Notes under the pieces: model-generated | The model's database searches: none | What the model was told of the DNA's origin: nothing | What the model saw: only the letters and a program-made list of their open reading frames with translations | Part shown: positions 36,284 to 43,635 of the stretch, piece by piece | Numbering within the stretch: the stretch's first letter is position 1 | How the letters are laid out: every line of letters starts with the position of its first letter | From: Aromatoleum anaerobium | GTDB taxonomy: Bacteria; Pseudomonadota; Gammaproteobacteria; Burkholderiales; Rhodocyclaceae | Reading direction: 5' to 3' | Length of the DNA: 64,000 nt | Assembly: GCF_012910705.2 (NCBI RefSeq) | Contig: NZ_WTVG02000035.1 | Span: 62,001 to 126,000 of the forward strand | Made by a program: the position numbers and the translations under genes

Positions 36284-38125
36284 TCACAGGCGTGAAAGTT
36301 CCAGGGTACGGGGGTCGCCGATCCACGCCTTGTCCAGCATGCCTCTGACAACCCGGGCACCCGGCGCATCGCCGCGCTGCTCGTAAAGCCGCATCAAGCC
36401 GAACAGCGCCCAGCCGTTGTTGGGCGCGCGTGCCAGGCTCGAACGCAGCACGTTCTCCGCATTGTCCAGGTCGCCGGCGAGCAGCAGTGCCGCCCCGAGG
36501 GACTGGCGCGTCGGATAGTACCAATAGGGTGGCTCGGTGTAGGCCAGCCCATCTTCCAGCGCGACCGCCGCTTCAAAATGACGGACGGCGCGCATCGGGT
36601 CCCGGTTCGCCTGGGCGATGCGCGCACGCAGCACCTGTTCGGCGAGGCGCAGCACGTCCTTCGCGGGCACGCCGCCGGCGACCAGATCGGCAAAGTCGTT
36701 TTGCTGCCCGAGGCGGACGATCGCATCGGCTTCGGCCTGCGCCGCGCTCACGTCACCGGCGCCGGCCAGGCCCACGCCGCGTGCGTAGTGCCACATCGCC
36801 TGCACATAGGGGAAGTCCGCCGGATCGGGCAGGCCGAGAATTGTCTTCGCGTCACTGAACTGCGCGTGGGCGAAATAGGGCGCGGCCATGATCGGCTGCA
36901 CCCAGGGGATGTTCCTGGCCGCCGCATCGGAGACGATCCGGCTCAGCTTGGCGGCGGACTCGATGGCGGTGGCGCCATCGCCGGCCATTTGTGCGGACAC
37001 CATCAGCGAGTGAATGTTGTGCGGATAGTAAGCCTGCGGATAGATGCCGACCGGTGCCGAACGGGCGATGTAGGTCTCGTCGGCACGCACGGCCTGCCGG
37101 TTCGCCTCGATCGCCTCCTTGTACATGCCGACACGGAAGAAAGTGTGGAACGGCATATGCACGACATGTCCGGCGCCCGGCATCAGCCGGCCGAGACGTT
37201 GCGCGTAGGGCACGGCGCGCGCAGGATCGCTGGAACTCTCGGTGAGATGGATGTAGTAGTGAATCGCGCCCGGATGATCCGGCGTCTTGCGCAGCACTTT
37301 CTCCAGCAGGCCGACGATCTCGGCCGCGCGCCCCTTGGCTCGAAAGCCGCCGGCTTCCCAGTAGTCCCAAGGCTGCCGATCCATCAGGGCTTCGGCGTAG
37401 GTCAGCGTGATCTGGTCGTCGTCGGGATAACGCTCCGCGACCCGCTGCATCGCGTCGGCATACGCCGCGTCGAGCGTCGCGCGGTCTGCCTGCGGATCCC
37501 GCGCGTAGCGTGCCGTCAGCGCTTCGATCAGGGCGCGTTCCTTCGCGCTCGCCCTGGCCGAGAGCCCGTGCGCCTTGTTCACCGCGTCGAAGGCAGGCGC
37601 GACAGCAGCGGGGTCCATCGGAGCGTTGATGTTGGGGCCCAGCACGAGCGCTTCACCCCAGTAGCACATCGCGCATTCGGGATCGAGCGTGCGCGCCTTG
37701 CGAAAAGCGCGCAGCGCCTCGCCGTGGTTGAAGGCGTAGGCAAGACGCAGGCCCTGGTCGAAGAACTGCTGCGCAGTGGGCTTGGAAGTCGTGATCGGGT
37801 AGTGCAGGGTACCCAGGTTGTCCATGAGCAGCGGGTTGGCATCTGCTTGGGCGATCGACTCCGCATCCGGGATCGCTCTGCTGAACGGACCGACTTCGGT
37901 TCGCGCCGGCTTACGGCCGTCGTCTGCTTGCGCCATGGCGAGCCGGAAGAAGGTCTTGTTCTTGTATTGGGGTCCGCTGCGTTGCGGCGCACAAAACGGC
38001 ACGCCGATCGTCGTCAGCAGCGCGGAAGTATTGGCCCTGCGCGAAGCCTGGTACTCGCCGAACGCCATCGTACCGATCAGGCCAGCGCCGATCAGGGTAG
38101 TGATGAGTAGCTTGCGTTTCAACAT
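36284..38125 (-). CDS. Secreted/anchored TPR-repeat protein
   Basis: A 613-residue protein with an N-terminal hydrophobic helix (LLITTLIGAGLIGTMAF), so membrane-anchored or exported. Repeated TPR-like pairs are visible: FFDQGLRLAYAFNHGEALRAF (about residue 120), CAMCYWGEAL with a CxxC, and repeats near the C-terminus (ALLLAGDLDNAENVLRSSL, ALFGLMRLYEQRGDAPGA). A PDHPGAIHYYIHLTESS segment lies in the middle. The role is unknown. It is cut off from narL by 186 bases and has its own stretch. Confidence 0.78.
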   Translation of the reverse strand: MLKRKLLITTLIGAGLIGTMAFGEYQASRRANTSALLTTIGVPFCAPQRSGPQYKNKTFFRLAMAQADDGRKPARTEVGPFSRAIPDAESIAQADANPLLMDNLGTLHYPITTSKPTAQQFFDQGLRLAYAFNHGEALRAFRKARTLDPECAMCYWGEALVLGPNINAPMDPAAVAPAFDAVNKAHGLSARASAKERALIEALTARYARDPQADRATLDAAYADAMQRVAERYPDDDQITLTYAEALMDRQPWDYWEAGGFRAKGRAAEIVGLLEKVLRKTPDHPGAIHYYIHLTESSSDPARAVPYAQRLGRLMPGAGHVVHMPFHTFFRVGMYKEAIEANRQAVRADETYIARSAPVGIYPQAYYPHNIHSLMVSAQMAGDGATAIESAAKLSRIVSDAAARNIPWVQPIMAAPYFAHAQFSDAKTILGLPDPADFPYVQAMWHYARGVGLAGAGDVSAAQAEADAIVRLGQQNDFADLVAGGVPAKDVLRLAEQVLRARIAQANRDPMRAVRHFEAAVALEDGLAYTEPPYWYYPTRQSLGAALLLAGDLDNAENVLRSSLARAPNNGWALFGLMRLYEQRGDAPGARVVRGMLDKAWIGDPRTLELSRL

Positions 38126-38311
38126 GGTCCGGTTCCTCCGCGAAAAACGCTCCCTGCCAGGAAGCCCCGCTTGCAGAGGGCGAAGCTTCTGAACGAGTCG
38201 CGTCCTCAGCCGTCAATCTGACTTCAACATAGACCACGGCCTGGAAAAATGAGGGGGCCGGCCGGAGATCGCTGCGCGACGTGCGACCGGGAGGGCGCGA
38301 GCGATCGGCAT

Positions 38312-38974
38312 TCAGCGCTCGCCGCGCTGGTTCGCGACCGCCCAAACGGCCGCTTCGACCCGCGAACGGAAGTTGAGCTTGCGCAGCACGTGCTTGACGT
38401 GCACCTTGACGGTGCCTTCGGCGATGCCCAGCTCGCGGGCGATCAGCTTGTTCGACAGGCCGGCCGCGATGCGCTCGAGGATGCGCTGCTCCTGCTCGGT
38501 GAGGCCTGCATCGGTGACGCTGTCGGGGCGTTTTTCCCGCCGCAGCGCCGCCGCCATCAGGTGGGTCAGCGCTTCGGACACGACGATGCGTCCCGCTGCC
38601 GCGGCCTGCAGCGCCTCGACCATCTGCTCCGGCTCCATGTCCTTGAGCAGGTAGCCGTCGGCGCCCGCGCGCAGCGCCGCGACGAGGTCCTCGGCAGCAT
38701 CCGAGACCGTGACCATCACGACGCGCGTGTCCAGATCGGCCTGGCGCACGAACTTCAGCACCTCGAGCCCGGACATGTCCCTCATGTTCAGGTCGAGCAG
38801 CAGCAGGTCGGGGCGCAGATGCAGGATGTGTGCGATGCCTTCCTTGCCGTCGGCCGCTTCGGCGACCAGGCGGAAACCGGGCACGGTGCGCAGCAGCTGG
38901 ATCAGTCCTTTGCGGAACAGCGGGTGGTCGTCGATGATGACGACCGACTGGTGAGTGTCGTTCCTGTCGTTCAT
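38312..38974 (-). CDS. narL: NarL-type response regulator
   Basis: Two-component regulator of nitrate-responsive genes. The 220 residues carry a receiver domain (VVIIDDHPLFRKGL, phosphoacceptor D61 in LLLLDLNM, Lys in GYLLKDMEPEQM). The C-terminal LuxR/FixJ-type helix-turn-helix is LTEQEQRILERIAAGLSN followed by GIAEGTVKVHVKHVLRKL. The start ATG 38974 overlaps the narX stop by 4 bases. The likely target is the 7-2-7 palindrome upstream of narX. Confidence 0.9.
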   Translation of the reverse strand: MNDRNDTHQSVVIIDDHPLFRKGLIQLLRTVPGFRLVAEAADGKEGIAHILHLRPDLLLLDLNMRDMSGLEVLKFVRQADLDTRVVMVTVSDAAEDLVAALRAGADGYLLKDMEPEQMVEALQAAAAGRIVVSEALTHLMAAALRREKRPDSVTDAGLTEQEQRILERIAAGLSNKLIARELGIAEGTVKVHVKHVLRKLNFRSRVEAAVWAVANQRGER

Positions 38975-40923
38975 TGCGCCTCGGGAGTCGGTGCGGGTGA
39001 CGAAGCCTCGTGCCGGGCGACCGGGTCGAAGCGCACGCTGACGCGCGTGCCGCCGTCGGGACGGGGCACGATCTCGAGCACCCCGCCGAGCCCCCGCGCC
39101 CGCTCGCCCATGATCGCCAGCCCGTAATGGTGCGGCTCGGTGGCAGCGGCCGGGCGGATGCCCTTGCCGTCGTCCTCGATGATCACCCGGACTCCATCCG
39201 GATGGCCGAACAGCCCGACGCGGATCGAACTCGCGCGGGCATGGCGCGTCGCGTTCGACAGCGCCTCGCGGATGATGTGCAGCACGTGGATTTCCTGGTT
39301 CGGGTTCAGATGGCACACGCCGAGGCGGATCTCCAGCTCGATCGGCATGCCGCTGCGGCCAGCGTACTCCTCGACGGTGCTGCCGAGCAGGCGGGCGAAA
39401 TCCCCCTCCATCTGCAGGCGGAAGGTGGACAGCAGCTCGCGCAGCTGCCGGTACGCGGCGTTGATGCCGCCTTTCATGTCGGCAAGGATGTCGGACGCGT
39501 CGTCGCGGCGTTCGGGCCGCTGCAGCGCCGACGCCAGCAGGCTCGCCTGGATCTTCATGTACGACAGCGACTGCGCCAGCGAGTCGTGCAGTTCGCGCGC
39601 GATGATCGAGCGCTCCTCCTGCAGCGCGAGGAGGCGCTCGCGCTCGCTCTGGTGCGAAATCCCCAGCGCAATCCCCATGTGGCGGGACACCGCCTCGACC
39701 AGCGTGTGCTGCCACGCGCGCAGCCGCTCGCCCGGCGGCAGCGCGAGCCGCATCATGCCGTAGAGGTGGTCGGCATCGCGCAGCGGCACCAGGAACACAT
39801 CGAGGTCGCCTTCGCGGCGATAGCTCCACGGCATCGTCCGCCCGGGGCAATGGGTGCACTCCTCCTCGCTGCGCGAGCGGACCGGACAGTCCCCCATCGT
39901 CGTCGACAGGACGGTCGCGACCCCGCCATGCTTGGGCTGCACGCACACGAAGCTGCCCTTGAGCCCGAGCACCTGCTCGAGATCCTTGAGCGTCTCGGCA
40001 TACGTCTCGGGCGAGGCCGGAGCGTGATAGAGACGCGCGATGACGTGGTACAGCAGCTCCAGCGCGCGGTTGCTGCGCATCAGGTCCGCGGTCTTCTGCT
40101 CCACCCGCTGCTCGAGGTCGCGATAGACGGTCGACAGCTCGTCGGCCATCGCGTTGAACGCCGAACCCACGCGGCCGAGTTCGTCGCGCCCGGTGTAGCG
40201 GCTGCGGGCGCGGAAATCGCCGCCGGCGATGCGTGCGGCGCAGTCGCGCAGCTCGGTCAGCGGCATGAACACGCGCTGGCGGATGACGCAAAGCGCCGCG
40301 ACCATGACGACCATCACCATCCCGAGCGCGACCGCAAGCGTCATGCGCAGCTGCTCGATGCCGGTCTCGGTTTCCTGCTCGAGCACCGCCACCAGCGCGT
40401 CGATCTGCGCCGTGAAGGCGTCGACGTCGGCGAGCAGGTGCTCGTAGAACAACGCGTCCGGACTTTCGCTCGCGAGCTCCGGCGCCCCGAGCAGGCGCGG
40501 CCTGAGCTTCACATACCAGTCCGTGTGGATGCCGCGGTAGACCGAGGCGAAGAGGCTGCCCGGTTCGCGTTCGAGCACCTTCTCCAGCGTCGCATGGCCC
40601 AGCCCGGCCTCGAACGCACCGATCGCCGCTGCGACTTCGGCATGTCCGGTGCGGCCATCGAGGGCTGCGGCGAGCGCGACGCTGGCTGCGCGATGAGCAA
40701 GACGGCGCAGGCCGCCCGCCGCGTTGACCGCGCTGCCGCTGCCCTGGACGGTTTCGACGATGACCACCGAGGCGCCGATTCCGACCAGGCTGATGAACGC
40801 CACGGCGACGAACGCCAGCACCAGCAGGAGCTGCGTCGCGCGACCGGCGAGCGAGGCGCGCACACCATCCATGACCCTGATGCCGACAAAGACATCCGCA
40901 TTGCCGGCACTGTTCACACCCAT
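38971..40923 (-). CDS. narX: NarX-type nitrate/nitrite sensor histidine kinase
   Basis: Membrane sensor of 650 residues. The order is TM1 (about 31-56), a periplasmic region with a P-box-like GGLRRLAHRAASVALA (about 70-85), TM2 (about 197-214), HAMP (about 215-265), a GAF-like central module with Cys346, Cys356 and Cys359, a HisKA_3 segment RELHDSLAQSLSYMK with His446, and an ATPase domain (REALSNATRHARA, DDGKGI). The P-box resemblance to NarX supports nitrate sensing. It is cotranscribed with narL. Confidence 0.88.
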   Translation of the reverse strand: MGVNSAGNADVFVGIRVMDGVRASLAGRATQLLLVLAFVAVAFISLVGIGASVVIVETVQGSGSAVNAAGGLRRLAHRAASVALAAALDGRTGHAEVAAAIGAFEAGLGHATLEKVLEREPGSLFASVYRGIHTDWYVKLRPRLLGAPELASESPDALFYEHLLADVDAFTAQIDALVAVLEQETETGIEQLRMTLAVALGMVMVVMVAALCVIRQRVFMPLTELRDCAARIAGGDFRARSRYTGRDELGRVGSAFNAMADELSTVYRDLEQRVEQKTADLMRSNRALELLYHVIARLYHAPASPETYAETLKDLEQVLGLKGSFVCVQPKHGGVATVLSTTMGDCPVRSRSEEECTHCPGRTMPWSYRREGDLDVFLVPLRDADHLYGMMRLALPPGERLRAWQHTLVEAVSRHMGIALGISHQSERERLLALQEERSIIARELHDSLAQSLSYMKIQASLLASALQRPERRDDASDILADMKGGINAAYRQLRELLSTFRLQMEGDFARLLGSTVEEYAGRSGMPIELEIRLGVCHLNPNQEIHVLHIIREALSNATRHARASSIRVGLFGHPDGVRVIIEDDGKGIRPAAATEPHHYGLAIMGERARGLGGVLEIVPRPDGGTRVSVRFDPVARHEASSPAPTPEAQ

Positions 40924-41008
40924 ACCCCCTTTTCCCCGCAGTTGCTGGCGATCGCTACCATTATTCCGTATAAACCATTTACATCAATGGCTTGCATTTA
41001 TTTCTCTC

Positions 41009-41024
41009 TACCTCCAAGGAGGTA
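41009..41024. promoter_or_regulatory. NarL-type 7-2-7 palindrome between narX and the Crp/Fnr gene
   Basis: TACCTCC-AA-GGAGGTA is a perfect 7-base inverted repeat with a 2-base spacer, the arrangement NarL binds. Each half matches the TACYNMT heptamer except the last base. It lies 86 bases upstream of narX and 105 bases upstream of the divergent crp/fnr-type gene, so it could control either. Confidence 0.55.
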
Positions 41025-41128
41025 TCTTCCGTTTGCCTGCCCGACCCGCGGCGGGTCGATCGTCACGTGGAGCGTCTAGACTGCGGCCTGCATCCCTGAA
41101 CACGAGCATCTCGAAGGAGCACGACAAT

Positions 41129-41818
41129 ATGGCGACCGCTATCCAGACCCCGGCGTTCCAGTCACTTTCCTGTCTTGAACCCTTCAGCAGCCTCGATGCG
41201 GCAACGCTGCAGCGCCTCTCGCGAGGCGTGCGGGTCTGCCGTGCGTCGCGCGGCGAAATGCTGATGCACCGCGGCGCGCGTCCGGCCGGCATGTACGCGG
41301 TCATCGAGGGCGAAGTCAAATTATTCCTGATCTCCAGTGCGGGCGCCGAGAAGATCGTGCGCCTGGCAGGCCAAGGCGACTCGTTCTGCGAGGAGAACAT
41401 CCTGTCCGACACACCGCAGACGCTCGCGGCCCAGGCAACGCGCGACAGCGTGGTGCTGCATCTGCAGCGCCCGGCGCTGCAGACCGCGATGGCCGCGCAC
41501 CCGTCGCTGACGCAGGCGCTGATGGCGCGGCTGTCGCAACGAATGGGCGAACTCGTCGAAGGGATGGAGCAATGCATCCAGCGCAGTTCGACCCAGCGCG
41601 TCGCTCATTACCTCGTGCAGCATGCCGACTGCAGCGCGCAGAACGTCGAAGTGCGCCTGTCGTGCGACAAGCAGACGATCGCCTCGCAACTCAACCTGAC
41701 GCCGGAAACGTTCTCGCGCGTCCTCAACCGGCTCACCCGCGACGGCATCATCGTGCCGCGCGGCCGGCGGTCGATCACCCTCACCGACCTGCGCAGCCTG
41801 CAATCGATCGCCGCCTGA
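41129..41818 (+). CDS. Crp/Fnr-family transcriptional regulator (Dnr-like)
   Basis: A 229-residue regulator with an N-terminal cyclic-nucleotide-binding fold (MLMHRGARPAGMYAVIEGEVKLF) and a C-terminal HTH_Crp domain, CDKQTIASQLNLTPETFSRVL. The recognition helix E-T-F-S-R resembles that of Fnr, so TTGAT-N4-ATCAA-type sites are expected. The N-terminus lacks the four-cysteine iron-sulfur cluster of Fnr, which suggests a Dnr/Nnr-type regulator (nitric oxide or other signal). AAGGAG lies before ATG 41129. It is divergent from narXL. Confidence 0.87.
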   Translation: MATAIQTPAFQSLSCLEPFSSLDAATLQRLSRGVRVCRASRGEMLMHRGARPAGMYAVIEGEVKLFLISSAGAEKIVRLAGQGDSFCEENILSDTPQTLAAQATRDSVVLHLQRPALQTAMAAHPSLTQALMARLSQRMGELVEGMEQCIQRSSTQRVAHYLVQHADCSAQNVEVRLSCDKQTIASQLNLTPETFSRVLNRLTRDGIIVPRGRRSITLTDLRSLQSIAA

Positions 41819-41855
41819 CCCCCGAGGCCGCCCGGCCGGGAGCCCCAGGCCTGGC

Positions 41856-43268
41856 TCAGCCGGGATTTTCGATCGGTCGCACGGTGGCCAGATTCGCCTC
41901 GGCAGCGAACCAGCGCACCAGCATGCGGTAAGTATCGAGGTCGAAGCGGCGCGCGGGCACGTTGCCGAGCAGCGCCGCGAGCGCCTCGGCGCTGTCCGCG
42001 CTGCCAAGATGACACCAGTGGTCAACGAGATGGAAAGCCTCGCGCCCCGAATGCGCACAGCGCTCCTCGACGACGACCGCCCCGGCCCACGGCCACGCCC
42101 GCAGCGTCACCGCCCCGAGCGCGCCCGCAAGGCGCGCATCGTGCGCGGCGATGCTCTCCTTGCCGGCGCACACACCGGCGCAACGCCTTGCCTCGTGCGC
42201 GCCGCAGGGGCCGCTGCCGCCCTCGAGACCGAGACGGCGCGGACACAGCTGGTAAAGCTGGGCGAGTTCCCGCAGCAGGCTGTCGGCCTCCTTGCGGGTG
42301 CGAAAAGTGCCATGGACCGCTTCCCAGGCCGCTGGATCGGTCGCGTGCAGCGGCACGCGCTCGAAGATCGGCGCGCGCTTGCGCTGCGGCACGAGGCGCA
42401 GGCCGAACACCTCTTCGCCGCCGACCGCCGGCCGGGCATGAAGCGGCCGGCGCGCCCTGAGCAGCTCGGCTTCACGCAGCGACGCGGCAAACTCGCCGGC
42501 AGTTTCCTCCCATTCCACGCGGCGCACCTGGCGCGCCAATCCCGCCTCCCGGCTGCCGCCGCCGCCCGCCGAAAAATGTTCCATGACGCGCGCCCGCAGG
42601 CTCGCGCTGCGCCCGATGTACAGCAGCCGGTCGCTGTCGCCGAAGAACGAATACACGCCCGGCGCGTCCGGCACGCCCTCGAGCGCCCCTTCGGGCAGTC
42701 CGGGCGGCCGGGCCGGCAGCTTCATCGCCCGCTCGCACGCGCGCGCGAGCACGTCGGCGGAAAAGGATCCGGAGACCAGGCGCGCAAACTGCCACAGCAC
42801 GTCGGTATCTCCCATCGCGCGATGGCGCGCGCCGCACGTGAAACCGTGGCGCTCGATCAGCGCGTCCAGTCCATGACGATGGTGTTCGGGGTACAGCGCG
42901 CGGGAAAGCTTGACGGTGCACAGCACCGACGCCTCGAACTGCTGGCCGAGGCGGGAGAACTCGTTGCGGATGAAGCCGTAATCGAAGCGCGCGTTGTGGG
43001 CGACGAACACTGCCCCGTCGAGATGCCCGCGCACGCGGTCGGCGAGTTCGGCGAACGTCGGAGCGGCCGCGACCATCTCGTCGGTGATGCCGACCAGACG
43101 CTGGATCAGCGACGGGATCGGGCGCTGCGGGTTGACGAGGCTCTCCCAGCGCGCGACGATTTCACCGCGCTCGATGCGCAGCACGGCAATCTCGGTGACG
43201 CGGTCGGAGACGGGGTTCGCGCCCGTCGTCTCGACGTCGATCAGGACCAGCGAATCAGGAAGCGACAT
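41856..43268 (-). CDS. Exonuclease (DnaQ-like) fused to a GIY-YIG nuclease (Cho/UvrC-like)
   Basis: A 470-residue DNA repair nuclease. Residues about 1-175 are a DEDDh 3'-5' exonuclease like Pol III epsilon (VLIDVETTGANP, AHNARFDYGFIRNEF, HRAMGDTDV). Residues about 205-290 are a GIY-YIG domain (PDAPGVYSFFGDSDRLLYIGRS, ASLRARVMEHF). A C-terminal region with a cysteine cluster (QLCPRRLGLEGGSGPC, HEARRCAGVCAGK) follows, as in Cho. This architecture is known in Proteobacteria. The start ATG 43268 gives the exonuclease its natural N-terminus. Confidence 0.88.
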   Translation of the reverse strand: MSLPDSLVLIDVETTGANPVSDRVTEIAVLRIERGEIVARWESLVNPQRPIPSLIQRLVGITDEMVAAAPTFAELADRVRGHLDGAVFVAHNARFDYGFIRNEFSRLGQQFEASVLCTVKLSRALYPEHHRHGLDALIERHGFTCGARHRAMGDTDVLWQFARLVSGSFSADVLARACERAMKLPARPPGLPEGALEGVPDAPGVYSFFGDSDRLLYIGRSASLRARVMEHFSAGGGGSREAGLARQVRRVEWEETAGEFAASLREAELLRARRPLHARPAVGGEEVFGLRLVPQRKRAPIFERVPLHATDPAAWEAVHGTFRTRKEADSLLRELAQLYQLCPRRLGLEGGSGPCGAHEARRCAGVCAGKESIAAHDARLAGALGAVTLRAWPWAGAVVVEERCAHSGREAFHLVDHWCHLGSADSAEALAALLGNVPARRFDLDTYRMLVRWFAAEANLATVRPIENPG

Positions 43269-43348
43269 GGGGGCATCGGTCGGACACGTTCGTGCATCCG
43301 ACCCGCTCCACAATCAGGCGTTGCGTGCCGCAGCGCGGGCGGCGCGCG

Positions 43349-43537
43349 TCAGTGGTTGATATCGTAATAATAGGGCTTGACCGGCACTTTCGACTGGTCG
43401 AGGCGCGCCTGCGCGACGACGTCCTGCGGCTTGTCCCACCACAGCGCCCGGCCCTTGCGCTGCTCCTCGATTTCCTGCGGATGCTTCGCCAGCCACTCGC
43501 GCATGAATTGGGTGTGTTCGGATTCGTAGATCGCCAT
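43349..43537 (-). CDS. Small DUF3460-type protein
   Basis: A 62-residue conserved hypothetical protein, MAIYESEHTQFMREWLAKHP at the start, followed by a WWDKPQDV segment and ending VPVKPYYYDINH. It matches the pattern of the DUF3460 family of betaproteobacteria as I remember it. No function is known. It lies between spoT and the nuclease gene, with its own start at ATG 43537. Confidence 0.75.
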   Translation of the reverse strand: MAIYESEHTQFMREWLAKHPQEIEEQRKGRALWWDKPQDVVAQARLDQSKVPVKPYYYDINH

Positions 43538-43635
43538 GCATTGCTCCCGGAAAGATCGGCAATTGTAGGCGAGCGTCCCGAATGCGCCAATCGCGATCGA
43601 TGGGGCCGGCCGCATCGCACCGCCTCGCCGCCCGG

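Noticed and set aside
38975-40291. Upstream extension of the NarL frame
   Set aside because: The extra residues are Arg/Ala-rich and lie across the narX frame. ATG 38974 with ATGA overlap is the natural start.
40975-40995. Fnr box in the narX/crp-fnr intergenic region (ACCAT-TTAC-ATCAA)
   Set aside because: Only the right half fits; the left half has two matches of five.
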